DNA of 16,457 nt from JBKPCD01 sp046727175 (GCA_046727175.1 JBKPCD010000033.1:1-16457); one strand, 5' to 3'; positions 5,515-13,845 are shown, numbered from the stretch's first letter. Notes: generated from the sequence alone by a model not told the origin. Numbers and translations are program-made.

Positions 5515-6045
5515 TCGTAGCCGCGCCGTCCAGGTAACGGGAATCTCCTTCGGCACGTAACACACCTGATCGTCGCAGGCCTGATAGCGCACCGTGCCCT
5601 TGATCGTCAGCGACGCGCCTGACTCCCGAGCGCGCTGGCGCATGGCGGGCGTCGACGCAACGGTCACATCCTGGACGATGCGGAACGGCTTGCTGTAAAC
5701 GAGTTGCGTCTCGTTCAGCGGCACGAACAGGAACTTCTCGGCGGTCGGGAAAACCGGCGGATGCGCTTTGAACGCGTCGTCTGGCGCGAGCTTCAGCGAG
5801 ATCGGGATGTACTCCCTCTGATCGGGCGCGTACACGTGCATCTTCGGCTTCGGGGCGACGTCGAGCTGCAGCGAGAATCGCGTCCCCGGCGCGACGACGG
5901 CGTCGCTGACCGACGTCGTGGCGACGAGGTGCGACGTCTCGACTCGAAGCTTCTCGAGATCGGTAGCGGTTTTCGCCGCTGGCTTCTGGGCGGCGTGAGC
6001 CACAGACATCAATGCCATCACGATAAAGACCAGCGGCGTTCGCAT
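5500..6045 (-). CDS. Secreted stand-alone DsbD alpha-domain (DsbD N-terminal) protein
   Basis: A 181-residue protein with a signal peptide (residues about 1-18, MRTPLVFIVMALMSVAHA). The rest is one immunoglobulin-like fold of the DsbD N-terminal (alpha) type. The key segment is YQACDDQVCYVPKEIPV, with Cys157 and Cys162, the CX4C pair that shuttles electrons to periplasmic thiol partners in DsbD. The membrane beta domain and thioredoxin-like gamma domain of full DsbD are absent here, so it would need another electron source, such as a CcdA-like protein elsewhere. The start has AAAGGA close upstream, and a promoter-like pair lies 38-66 bases upstream. It is followed by the nickel/cobalt permease, and the two could be co-transcribed. 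Confidence 0.8.
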   Translation of the reverse strand: MRTPLVFIVMALMSVAHAAQKPAAKTATDLEKLRVETSHLVATTSVSDAVVAPGTRFSLQLDVAPKPKMHVYAPDQREYIPISLKLAPDDAFKAHPPVFPTAEKFLFVPLNETQLVYSKPFRIVQDVTVASTPAMRQRARESGASLTIKGTVRYQACDDQVCYVPKEIPVTWTARLRGLER

Positions 6046-6082
6046 GGATCCTTTCGATGCTAGAGAACTCGAGATGTCACTT

Positions 6083-6111
6083 ACTGTAACGGAGATGGTC
6101 CGGGCTGTCGA
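6083..6111 (-). promoter_or_regulatory. Candidate promoter of the DsbD-alpha-like gene
   Basis: On the minus strand, TCGACA (6111-6106), a 17-base spacer, then TACAGT (6088-6083). Initiation near 6076 would give a leader of about 30 bases before the ATG at 6045. A consensus match only. Confidence 0.45.
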
Positions 6112-6250
6112 AACGAGCGGCCGGACCGATATTCATCACACCGTTCCTGTAACTCCGGTCACCGTGCGCAGCCGTCGCGCAAACTGGACGAACTGACGGT
6201 GCGGATGAAGATGAAATGGAGGGCTCCGATGTCGAGCGTACAAGAGGAAC

Positions 6251-6281
6251 CCCCGCAGATCCGACGAAGGATCTGCGAGGG
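6251..6281 (-). terminator. Terminator hairpin downstream of the Oar-like receptor
   Basis: CGCAGATCC (6254-6262), loop GACGAA, GGATCTGCG (6269-6277): nine perfect pairs, extended by CCC/GGG outside one unpaired base. It lies about 25 bases past the receptor stop codon. The following minus-strand sequence (GTTCCTCTTGT) is only moderately T-rich. Confidence 0.65.
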
Positions 6282-6305
6282 CCATGGTCAACGACGAAAC
6301 GAACG

Positions 6306-9300
6306 CTAGAACCTGAAATTGATCCCGACACGGATATCACGCCGTCCCAGGAACAGGTTCTCCCGACCGAACCGTGGATCCGGACGGATCCGCGAGTTCC
6401 CTGCGGCGACCGCGACCGGGTCGAATCCGCCGAAGAACGATTCAATTGGCGTCAGCGCGAACGAATCCCGGAACTGCGTGGGGTAGAGCGCCGTCGCCAC
6501 GTCGTTGTCGAACAGGTTCGCGATGTTGACGTTCAGGTTCACGCGATACCGCGGACCGAGCTTGATGTCGTGCTGCAGATACAGATCCGTGGCCTGCTCG
6601 ACCGAAGTCCGCCCGAGTGAGCCGCGACCCTCGTACCACACGGACCCGTAGCCCTGGTAAGAAATGCCCTTCGAGAAGAGGGCGCCGGAGCGCGCGTACC
6701 AGTTGACACCGAGGCGTGTGCCCCAGGGCAGGTCGTACCCGCCCTGCAGCTTGAGGTAATGCGGCCGATCGGTATTCAGCCGGCCGAGCACCGGATTCCC
6801 GTGCGTGTCGTACATCAACCACGGTCCGTCATACAGCCGGTTGACGTTGGGTGACAGCCGCGCGTTGCCAGTGGTGGTGGAGGCTTCGTCGGAACTCGCT
6901 AGACCCGGGTAGTTTCCGTACAGACGGCTCCAGGTATAAACGGCCTGCCCGAACCAGCGATCGGCGAAGCGTCTGTTGAACGAGAGCTCAACCGCGTCGT
7001 AATCGCGCTTCGGTTTCACCTGCGGATAGATCTTGCCGTTGACCGGCTGGTACAGCTTGCCTGGCCCCCACAGGAAGTTCAGCTGCCCGATGTCCCCGAA
7101 GCCGGGATTCCCGATGAAATAGAACTCGGTGCCTCCTTCGTTCCAACCGAAGTCCTCGATGGCGCGAGTGACCCAGTTATGGACGTAACGGACGCCCACC
7201 GACGAGCGGGCATTCAGCTCGTGATCGATGCCGACCGTGAACTCCTGGGTCTGCGTCGGCTTGATGTCATCCTGGACCATGTTGCGCGGCGCCCCGAAGT
7301 ACTTCGTGGTTACATCAATCGTTTCAGGATTGTCGGCCTCGTTCGACCCGAAGCGCAGCGTCGTCACTTCGAGAAGGCGACCCGGGCAGCCGGTGGTCCC
7401 CTCTTGGCAATTCACGTTCGGCCAATCGAGCGTGTCCAGCGTCCACGTGTACTGGTGCCACTGTTCGCCGCCGAACGATCCACGCGGCAACTCGAGCTTC
7501 ATGATGTCGAAGAAACGCCCGAAGCTGCCGTAGGCCTTCCATTTCCCATCGCCCTTCACGTCGTACGCGAAGCCGACTCGCGGAGCGATCTTGTCGCCGA
7601 AGCCGAACTTGATGCCGTTGTCTTCCTGCCCCGAAGTGTAGAACGGGATCTTCTCGGACTCGGCCCGAACACCGGCGTTAATCGTGAGTCGGGACGCAGG
7701 GGACCAACTATCCTGGATGAAGAAGCCCCAGTTGTCAGAGTGGATGTCTCCTGTGCTGAGGACGTTCTTGCTCACTTGGTACCAACCGTATGTTCCCCGT
7801 GATTCGACTCCGCTCGCGTCGGCATACGTCTGGTTCCAGTGGAACGTGATCGTCGGCTCGACTTGACCGGCGAGCCGGTCGTTCGCGATTCGCTCGAACC
7901 TCAGCCCCGCCTTGATCGCGTGCTGACCCTTTCCGCTCACATACCACGTGTTGGCGGCATTGAAGTACGTGCGCGATAGCTTGTCGCGGGTAGTCTTGCT
8001 GTTCGACTTGTTATCCGAGTAACCATTCGGCTGAATGAGGCTCGGGGGCACGTTCGGAAACACGGAGATGTTGCCATCCATCGTGTGGATGATCGCAGTC
8101 CCGTTGCCGAGCGTCTCGAAGTTGGTACTGAAATACCCGCCGGTCAGATTCAAGTACCAATTCGGGCGCAGAATCCAGTCGGCGATGCCGGAGTAGGAAT
8201 CGTTGTAGTCGTTGCGGCCGGAACTGGCGTAGTCGGTGTTCGCATTCGACGTGCTCGTTCCATCCGGCTCGATCGTGGGGAACACAGTCGCGGTCCCGCC
8301 TCGTTGACGAGCGCGCGTCGGCGCTGCAACGAAGCTCGCCTTCAGCGCTCTCGAGACCTGCCACGTCCCCTTCGCAATCACGCGGTCCGTGGGCTCGTCC
8401 CGCGTGAAAGTCTGCGTAGCTGAGCCTGTCGTAGGCGGCGTTCTGAACGTGACGGTCCGCGTGGTCGACGTCCGGACCGGGGCATACGCTGCGTAGAACC
8501 ACACCTTATCCGTGCGGACAGGGCCGCCCAGCTCGAACACAGGCTCCCAGCTGGGGATCTCGTCGAGCGGCGTCGTCACCAGCTCCGCCTTCGTCGCATC
8601 CGTCGGAACGAGACGGATGAACGGACGGTTCTTCCCCTTCAGCGAATCGTTGTTGCTGTAGTACGTTCCCGCCGTCCCGCGGAACATGTTCGTGCCCGAT
8701 TTCGTGACCGCGTTGACGACGCCACCTGTCGCACCAGGGAACTCCGCGTTGTAGCCGCTGGTCTTGACCTGCACCTCGTCGAGCAAGTCAGTGACGAACG
8801 TCTTACCCGACGATCCGTTTTGAAGGTTCGTCGTGTCGATGCCATCGACGATGAACCGGTTCTCGGAGCCGCTGGCGCCTCCAATTGAAACACCACCGGC
8901 GCGGTTCTCGATGTTCGACCCCGGCGACATCGCGATGACGCTCGTGAAGTCACGGCCCTTCGGGATGCGGTCGATCACTTCCTTGCTGACCGTCGCGAAC
9001 GTCGCGTTCTGCTTGACGTCGATGATCGGCGACTCTGCCGTGACCTGCACGGTCTCGGCGATCGCGCCAACGGTCAGTGAGTGATTGATGGTCAGCAACT
9101 GACCGAGCTTGACGACGACGTCCTCGATCTTCGCAGGGTTGAATCCCTGAAGCGTCGCAGTGATCGTGTAGACTCCCGGCGCCAGGGCCGGAAACCGATA
9201 CGTGCCTTGCGCATCGGACGCAGTGGTCGCAACGCCGGCTGCCGCGCTCTTTGCCTCCACCGTGGCGCCCGGCAGCACTGCACCCGATGCGTCCCTGACA

Positions 9301-9389
9301 ACCCCCTGGATCGAGCCGCTCTGCTCCTGTGCCACGACTGGTAGTGCCCAGAGCAACACCGTTACCGCGAGGGCCGCAACCCTTCTCAT
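6306..9389 (-). CDS. Oar-like TonB-dependent outer-membrane receptor with carboxypeptidase-regulatory domain
   Basis: A 1027-residue outer-membrane protein. The start is the ATG at 9389, with AGGAGGAGGG upstream; the ATG at 9437 would break the signal peptide and lies beyond the Shine-Dalgarno. Residues 1-21 are a signal peptide (MRRVAALAVTVLLWALPVVA). Residues about 25-105 are a carboxypeptidase-regulatory-like beta sandwich (GVVRDASGAVLPGATVEAKS, GTYRFPALAPGVYTITA). A plug-like segment follows (about 115-225, with RFIVDGIDTTN and GGVVNAVTKSGTN). The remainder is a large beta barrel ending RDIRVGINFRF with the terminal phenylalanine typical of barrel proteins. The length is normal for Oar-type receptors, which are numerous in Acidobacteriota; the ligand is unknown, with oligosaccharides or peptides being guesses. 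It is monocistronic, with its own promoter and terminator. Confidence 0.92.
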   Translation of the reverse strand: MRRVAALAVTVLLWALPVVAQEQSGSIQGVVRDASGAVLPGATVEAKSAAAGVATTASDAQGTYRFPALAPGVYTITATLQGFNPAKIEDVVVKLGQLLTINHSLTVGAIAETVQVTAESPIIDVKQNATFATVSKEVIDRIPKGRDFTSVIAMSPGSNIENRAGGVSIGGASGSENRFIVDGIDTTNLQNGSSGKTFVTDLLDEVQVKTSGYNAEFPGATGGVVNAVTKSGTNMFRGTAGTYYSNNDSLKGKNRPFIRLVPTDATKAELVTTPLDEIPSWEPVFELGGPVRTDKVWFYAAYAPVRTSTTRTVTFRTPPTTGSATQTFTRDEPTDRVIAKGTWQVSRALKASFVAAPTRARQRGGTATVFPTIEPDGTSTSNANTDYASSGRNDYNDSYSGIADWILRPNWYLNLTGGYFSTNFETLGNGTAIIHTMDGNISVFPNVPPSLIQPNGYSDNKSNSKTTRDKLSRTYFNAANTWYVSGKGQHAIKAGLRFERIANDRLAGQVEPTITFHWNQTYADASGVESRGTYGWYQVSKNVLSTGDIHSDNWGFFIQDSWSPASRLTINAGVRAESEKIPFYTSGQEDNGIKFGFGDKIAPRVGFAYDVKGDGKWKAYGSFGRFFDIMKLELPRGSFGGEQWHQYTWTLDTLDWPNVNCQEGTTGCPGRLLEVTTLRFGSNEADNPETIDVTTKYFGAPRNMVQDDIKPTQTQEFTVGIDHELNARSSVGVRYVHNWVTRAIEDFGWNEGGTEFYFIGNPGFGDIGQLNFLWGPGKLYQPVNGKIYPQVKPKRDYDAVELSFNRRFADRWFGQAVYTWSRLYGNYPGLASSDEASTTTGNARLSPNVNRLYDGPWLMYDTHGNPVLGRLNTDRPHYLKLQGGYDLPWGTRLGVNWYARSGALFSKGISYQGYGSVWYEGRGSLGRTSVEQATDLYLQHDIKLGPRYRVNLNVNIANLFDNDVATALYPTQFRDSFALTPIESFFGGFDPVAVAAGNSRIRPDPRFGRENLFLGRRDIRVGINFRF

Positions 9390-9445
9390 GGTCCCTCCTC
9401 CTGAAAAGCCACCACTTGGCGGGAAACGGAAATGCAAGAGCTGAG

Positions 9446-9474
9446 ATTTTACCGTCGAGCTAATTTGTGGTCAA
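9446..9474 (-). promoter_or_regulatory. Promoter of the Oar-like receptor gene
   Basis: On the minus strand, TTGACC (9474-9469), a 17-base spacer, then TAAAAT (9451-9446), close to the sigma70 consensus. Initiation near 9439 gives a leader of about 50 bases that ends in the strong AGGAGGAGGG Shine-Dalgarno before the ATG at 9389. Confidence 0.7.
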
Positions 9475-9481
9475 TGACAGA

Positions 9482-9599
9482 TTTACAGGGACGAACAGCC
9501 GGTAGGTTGTGGCAGTCGGCGAAGATTTGGATTCAAACGCCGGTGGATAGGGTGGAAGGGCCTCTGGGGGTGACCTGTCGTTTTGCAGGGGCGAACAGC
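9482..9599. repeat. Pair of 18-base direct repeats exactly 100 bases apart upstream of the Oar promoter
   Basis: TTTACAGGGACGAACAGC (9482-9499) and TTTGCAGGGGCGAACAGC (9582-9599) match at 16 of 18 positions. They lie upstream of the -35 box of the receptor gene. They could be paired regulator-binding sites, or a chance or duplicated sequence. Confidence 0.5.
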
Positions 9600-9605
9600 A
9601 GAGCA

Positions 9606-9670
9606 AAGGGACAAGGACGGGAAAAGGAAGTTTCCTCGTCCCTTTTCCCTTGTCCCTTTCCCTTGTCCTT
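9606..9670. repeat. Inverted AAGGGAC heptad array
   Basis: The left arm has AAGGGAC, AAGGACG and GGAAAAG (9606-9626). The right arm has CCTCGTC, CCTTTTC, CCTTGTC, a six-base unit, then CCTTGTC (9634-9667), and ends in a T run. The arms are purine and pyrimidine mirror complements and can fold into a hairpin. It lies just past the stop of the glycine-zipper gene (9674), so it may end that transcript. It repeats the 7-base inverted build seen elsewhere in the window with a fourth sequence. Confidence 0.75.
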
Positions 9671-9673
9671 TTT

Positions 9674-10282
9674 TTAGCGGCGCCGAGTCACCTGGTCCCA
9701 GATCGCTGCGCCACCGCCGGTGATTGCGGCTCCAATGAGCGCTCCCTTTTTTCCACCGATCGCCGCGCCGACTCCGGCGCCCACACCGGCTGAGGAACCG
9801 ATGATGACCGCGCTCTTCGTCACGGATCGCGCTGGTCTCTCGGGCCGTTCATCGCGATAAACGACACGCTGATTCGCGGGAACGGGCCGTGCAATCGATG
9901 CCGGAGTGGCCGGTCGAATCAGATCGGTATCGGCGAGGCCGCGCTCGGCGGGTTGCGACGGTACAACTGTTCGATACGCGGAAGGAACTACTGCGCCGGG
10001 CTGCGCGTTCTGCGTCGCAACCTGCGCGGTGGCTTCCGCCGCGATGCACTCGACCTGGGACACGGGCGTGCCGTTGACGACGGTCGGTCGCACCATCGTT
10101 CGCTGGTGCGGTTCGCAGCTCACGACAACCGGCAGCGCCGTCTGACTCGCGGTCGCCGCCTGTGTGGTGGTGCCACTGAGATCCCGCGCGTTGGTACACC
10201 CGAACGTGAAGAGCAACGCGCTGGCACCGGCGCTTGCCAAGAGCCCGCGGCTCCACGAAGATTTCAGATTGATTCGTTCCAT
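9674..10282 (-). CDS. Glycine-zipper envelope protein, possible lipoprotein
   Basis: A 202-residue protein of unknown function. The N-terminus is basic then hydrophobic (GLLASAGASALLFTFGC). Cys29 could be a lipidation site, but the FTFGC context is not a canonical lipobox. The middle is low-complexity, rich in A, T, P and V, with two further cysteines (Cys56 and Cys79) bracketing a PTVVNGTPVSQVEC segment. Residues about 155-197 form a glycine zipper (AVIIGSSAGVGAGVGAAIGG, then GALIGAAITGGGAAIWD) that probably packs in a membrane, ending in basic TRRR. GGAGGAG precedes the ATG at 10282. It is divergent from the DUF3891 gene. Its role in the envelope is inferred from composition only. Confidence 0.72.
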   Translation of the reverse strand: MERINLKSSWSRGLLASAGASALLFTFGCTNARDLSGTTTQAATASQTALPVVVSCEPHQRTMVRPTVVNGTPVSQVECIAAEATAQVATQNAQPGAVVPSAYRTVVPSQPAERGLADTDLIRPATPASIARPVPANQRVVYRDERPERPARSVTKSAVIIGSSAGVGAGVGAAIGGKKGALIGAAITGGGAAIWDQVTRRR

Positions 10283-10486
10283 CTCGACTCCTCCAGTCTC
10301 GGCGGATGCCGTAGCTCCAAGGAGAGTGCCAGGTCCGGTTATCCGAAACGTTGGTTTTTGCGCGCGTATTGCGGAAGAACCGTGACCTGGTGTCCTCTAT
10401 GACGGACATCAGCCCAGCGGCACGTGACAAGTGGAGTTGGTAGACGGGGGTCGGTAACTCGCTGACTCGATCATTCGCGAGGAGTC

Positions 10487-11197
10487 ATGATCATTCGTCC
10501 AGACGGCGATTCGCTCCTCTTCATCACTCAGCCGGACCATGCGCGGCTGGCGGCGATCCTAATCGCTGAATGGCAAGACGACGGCTTGCCCGCGCATCCG
10601 CGGCGCGAGTCGATCCTTCTGGCGACGCGCGAGCACGACAACGGTTGGAGGGAAGAGGACACCGAGACGCACGTCGATGCCTCAGGTCGGCCGCTCGACT
10701 TCATCGAAGTCGCGGCCGCGGTGAAGCAACGGATCTGGCCACGAGCCGTCAGCCGGCTCGCGAGCGATCACCCGTACGAAGCGGCGCTCGTCGCCCAGCA
10801 CGCGGTCACGGTCAATGGCGACCATCGAGTGAATCCGGACTGGAGCTCGTTCTTCGAAACGCTCGACGCGCAGCGCGCGGCACTGCTCATGCGATCGGGG
10901 CCAGCCGCAGCGGCAACGATCGATGCAGACTACGCGTTCGTCAACATCGCCGATCGACTGTCGCTCATCTTCTGCAACGGCTGGCGCGACCCGTTCGAGC
11001 ACCGTGGTCGCAGGCTCGTTCTGACCGAAACGATGCTGCGCATCACACCCGATCCGTTCGACGGCGCGCACGTCCCGCTGCGCGTTCTCGCCCGCCGCCT
11101 GCCCGTCCACGTGTACGCATCGAACGCGGACCTGCGAGCTGCAGTTGACGAGGCGCCAATCGAGATGCTCGAAGGCGAAGCGCTCGGCGATCGGTGA
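10487..11197 (+). CDS. DUF3891 family protein
   Basis: A 236-residue soluble protein with no signal peptide or membrane segment, resembling the uncharacterised DUF3891 family. Family-like segments are the opening MIIRPDGDSLLFITQPDHAR, then LATREHDNGWREED and DRLSLIFCNGW. The conserved His and Asp/Glu residues in TQPDHARLA, REHDNGW and DRLSL could form a metal or catalytic centre, but no activity is known to me. GAGGAG lies two bases before the ATG. The phoB-like gene follows on the same strand after 64 bases; those bases hold a short repeat, so co-transcription is uncertain. Confidence 0.75.
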   Translation: MIIRPDGDSLLFITQPDHARLAAILIAEWQDDGLPAHPRRESILLATREHDNGWREEDTETHVDASGRPLDFIEVAAAVKQRIWPRAVSRLASDHPYEAALVAQHAVTVNGDHRVNPDWSSFFETLDAQRAALLMRSGPAAAATIDADYAFVNIADRLSLIFCNGWRDPFEHRGRRLVLTETMLRITPDPFDGAHVPLRVLARRLPVHVYASNADLRAAVDEAPIEMLEGEALGDR

Positions 11198-11207
11198 CTC
11201 GCGCTCG

Positions 11208-11227
11208 AATCCCGAGCCCGAACCCCG
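11208..11227. repeat. Short single-arm AACCCCG/AATCCCG heptad run before phoB
   Basis: AATCCCG, AGCCCG and AACCCCG in tandem (7, 6 and 7 bases). These are the units of the right arm of the hairpin inside dnaE2 (225-252). Here it lies in the gap between the DUF3891 and phoB-type genes, without a visible opposite arm. Confidence 0.65.
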
Positions 11228-11261
11228 GTTCTGATACGCTCTTCTTCAGTACCGCCGAGTC

Positions 11262-11939
11262 ATGTCACGCATCCTGGTCGTCGAAGACGACATCGATATC
11301 GCGGATCTGATCGCTCGATACCTCACCAATGCGGGCCATCAAGTGCAGCGGTTGACGTCGGGCGCTGACGTCATTCCGCGTCTGCGCCGCGAAGCCGTCG
11401 ATCTGATCATCCTCGACGTGATGCTGCCAGGCATGGACGGGATGCGGGTGTGCCAGACGATGCGCAACAACCCTGCGCTGGCGTCAATACCAATCATCAT
11501 GCTGACGGCCCGCGGCGAGGAGTCGGATCGAGTATCGGGCCTCGAGCTCGGCGCCGACGACTACGTGACGAAGCCGTTCAGCCCAAAGGAGCTCACGGCC
11601 CGCGTGGGCGCGCTCCTGCGGCGATCGGGGCGACCGGCGGGCGGTGTGGTCACGTACGGGTCGATCACGATCGACGCCGACCGTCACCATGTCACGCTCG
11701 ACGGGGAAGAGGTCAAGCTCACAGCGAAGGAGTTCCTCCTCCTTCAGTACCTCATTCAGCACCGAGGGCGCGTGCTGTCCCGCGACTTGTTGCTGAGCGA
11801 TGTCTGGGGGTACCAGTACACCGGCGGCACGCGAACGGTTGACGTTCACATCCGCCGCCTGCGCGAGAAGCTGCCGGTCCTGACCGATGCGATCGAAACC
11901 GTGAAGCAGTTCGGCTACAAGCTCGCGGAACAGCCGTGA
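11262..11939 (+). CDS. phoB: PhoB-type response regulator (OmpR family)
   Basis: A 225-residue two-component regulator. The receiver domain (residues 1-118) has the acidic pocket Glu8, Asp9, Asp10, the phospho-acceptor Asp52 in LIILDVMLPGMDG, Thr82 in MLTARG, and Lys104 in TKPFSP. The winged-helix DNA-binding domain (about 128-225) has LTAKEFLLLQYLIQHRGRVL, SRDLLLSDVWGYQY and TVDVHIRRLREKL, the OmpR/PhoB recognition and wing segments. Its stop overlaps the start of the kinase by four bases (GTGA), so the two are translationally coupled. The adjacent PiT permease and DUF47 protein suggest phosphate control, hence the symbol, though OmpR-family members look alike. Confidence 0.88.
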   Translation: MSRILVVEDDIDIADLIARYLTNAGHQVQRLTSGADVIPRLRREAVDLIILDVMLPGMDGMRVCQTMRNNPALASIPIIMLTARGEESDRVSGLELGADDYVTKPFSPKELTARVGALLRRSGRPAGGVVTYGSITIDADRHHVTLDGEEVKLTAKEFLLLQYLIQHRGRVLSRDLLLSDVWGYQYTGGTRTVDVHIRRLREKLPVLTDAIETVKQFGYKLAEQP

Positions 11940-13699
11940 CGTTCCGCGGACGGATGCTGCTCGCCTCGCTCGCGGCCGCTGCGGTCACGGTCGCGATTGC
12001 AACCACCCTCATTTCGGTGTCGGTCCGGCGCACGATGGAGCGGCGGATCGAGCAGGCATTGATCAACCAAACGCGGCTCGCGGCAGAGACACTGTCCCAT
12101 CGTCAGCCGCCGGCTCCACAGGAGCTCGACGCCGAAGCCGACGCGCTTGGAAAGCTCGTGAATGCGCGCGTGACGTTCGTGGGCACCGACGGGGCCGTGC
12201 TCGGTGACTCCGATCTGAACGCCGAAGAATTGCGCACGATCGAGAACCACGGCGGGCGACCGGAAATCCAGCAGGCCCGTCGCGAAGGATTGGGTATCGC
12301 GCGGCGATACAGCACGACGATTGGGACCGAGATGCTGTACGTCGCTGTGCCGGTGCACAACAACGCGGCTCCTAATCTCGCCGAAGTACGCCTTGCGCTG
12401 CCGCTGACCGATGTCGCCAGCCAGCTGGCGGATGTGCGACGGATCGCCTTTACGGCATTTGGCGCGGGGTTAGTGGTGGCTCTCGCGATCGCGTGGGGTG
12501 CGTCGGTGCTGCTGGGGCGTCGCGTGCGCGCGATTGCCGCAGTCGCGGAACGCTACGCAGCCGGCGATCTGTCGAGGCCGGCCCGCGATTACGGCAACGA
12601 CGAAATCGGCACCGTCGCCCGGGTGCTCGATGATTCGGTCCGAGAGATCGGGCGCCGTGCGGCCGACCTCGCATCCGATCGCGCACGGATGGAAGCGATA
12701 CTGGGCGGCATGGTGGAGGGCGTGCTGGCCGTCAACGAGCACGGACGGCTGCAACTCGTGAACACTGCCGCCCGTCGCATGCTCCGACTACAGGATGCGC
12801 CCGAGGGTCGTCACTACCTCGAGATCATCCGGCAGCCGGACATCGCCGCGCAGCTCGGCGCGGCTTTGCGGGGCGTTGCGAGCGAGGGTCTCGAACTGAC
12901 GCTGCCGCGCGGCTCCGACCGAATCATCATCGCGCGCAGCGCGCCGGTCAAATCGCAGACGACTGGAGGCGCGGTCCTCGTCATCCACGACATCAGCGAG
13001 CTCCGACGGGCCGATCGCATCCGCCGGGATTTCGTCGCGAACGTGTCGCACGAACTGCGGACGCCGCTGACGGCGGTACGCGGCTACGTCGAGGCGCTGC
13101 TCGACGGCGCGCCCGACGAAGAGGAAGCGCGCCGCTTTCTGGAGATCATCGGCCGTCACACGCTGCGCATGGAGCGGCTCGTACGCGATCTGCTGCGGCT
13201 GGCCCGCCTCGACGCCGGTCAGGAGCCGCTCGAGCACATCTCCTGCTCCGTTGAGTCGCTGTACGCCGGCGTCGAAGCGGAGCTCGCGCCGCTGATTGAA
13301 GGGCGCAGCCAGATCGTCGAGCAACGGATTGCGCCCGACGCGACGTCCGTCACCGGAGATCCCGCAAAGCTACACGATGCGTTCCGCAATCTGCTCGAGA
13401 ACGCTGCGAACTACTCACCCGATCGCGGCCGGATCGTGATGGCCTCGTGCCGTCGCGGCAATCTCCTCGTCCTGACCGTCTCCGATGAAGGACCCGGCGT
13501 GCCGGAAGCGGACCTGCCTCGGATCTTCGAGCGCTTCTACCGCGCGGACAAGGCGCGCTCGCGCGGCGGGCGCGATCCCGGCGGAACCGGCCTCGGCCTC
13601 GCGATCGTCAAGCACCTGATCGAGCTGCACGGTGGGATTGTCAGCGCCGCAAATCGGCGGGACGGAGGGGCAATCTTCACGATCGAGCTGCCCGGATAG
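11936..13699 (+). CDS. phoR: PhoR-type sensor histidine kinase
   Basis: A 587-residue membrane kinase, partner of the regulator before it. TM1 is about residues 7-30 and TM2 about 169-193, with an extracytoplasmic sensor of about 135 residues between them. HAMP (about 193-245) and PAS (about 250-345, MEAILGGMVEGVLAVN) follow. The dimerisation helix RRDFVANVSHELRTPLTAVR has the phospho-accepting His372. The ATPase domain holds an N box (FRNLLENAANYSP), G1 (DEGPGVP), an F box (RIFERFYRAD) and G2 (GGTGLGLAIVKHL). The GTG start at 11936 overlaps the phoB stop by four bases; an ATG six codons later is an alternative. The size and domain order fit PhoR. The stimulus is inferred from the neighbouring phosphate genes. 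Confidence 0.88.
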   Translation: MTFRGRMLLASLAAAAVTVAIATTLISVSVRRTMERRIEQALINQTRLAAETLSHRQPPAPQELDAEADALGKLVNARVTFVGTDGAVLGDSDLNAEELRTIENHGGRPEIQQARREGLGIARRYSTTIGTEMLYVAVPVHNNAAPNLAEVRLALPLTDVASQLADVRRIAFTAFGAGLVVALAIAWGASVLLGRRVRAIAAVAERYAAGDLSRPARDYGNDEIGTVARVLDDSVREIGRRAADLASDRARMEAILGGMVEGVLAVNEHGRLQLVNTAARRMLRLQDAPEGRHYLEIIRQPDIAAQLGAALRGVASEGLELTLPRGSDRIIIARSAPVKSQTTGGAVLVIHDISELRRADRIRRDFVANVSHELRTPLTAVRGYVEALLDGAPDEEEARRFLEIIGRHTLRMERLVRDLLRLARLDAGQEPLEHISCSVESLYAGVEAELAPLIEGRSQIVEQRIAPDATSVTGDPAKLHDAFRNLLENAANYSPDRGRIVMASCRRGNLLVLTVSDEGPGVPEADLPRIFERFYRADKARSRGGRDPGGTGLGLAIVKHLIELHGGIVSAANRRDGGAIFTIELPG

Positions 13700-13710
13700 A
13701 GATCGGAGGA

Positions 13711-13833
13711 GGCGGAGAGCACGGAAGAGCGCTCACCACAGAGGCACGGAGCACGCGGAGTTCATTTTGGCTTGTTGTCTCCATGAACCCCGTGGCTGCG
13801 CGGTGAACGCTTTGTCCGTGATCTCCGTCTCCG
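13711..13833. repeat. Large imperfect inverted repeat (CACAGAGGCACGGAG type) between phoR and pit
   Basis: The left arm (about 13711-13764) has the pattern CACCACAGAGGCACGGAG and ends in GTTCAT. The right arm (about 13783-13833) is its imperfect reverse complement, starting ATGAACC. The arms are roughly 50 bases around an 18-base centre. It fills nearly the whole gap between two convergent genes, so it may also end both transcripts. I know similar CACAGAGGCACGGAG-type sequences as dispersed repeats in other bacterial genomes. Confidence 0.7.
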
Positions 13834-13845
13834 CTCGGGCAGTCG

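Noticed and set aside
9390..9437. ATG at 9437 as the start of the Oar-like receptor
   Set aside because: It adds 16 residues in front of a clean signal peptide, and the strong AGGAGGAGGG lies between it and the ATG at 9389.
9570..9600. LexA-like box (CCTG, eight bases, CAGG) upstream of the Oar gene
   Set aside because: The match to a CTGT-N8-ACAG box is poor, and a receptor gene is not a likely SOS target.
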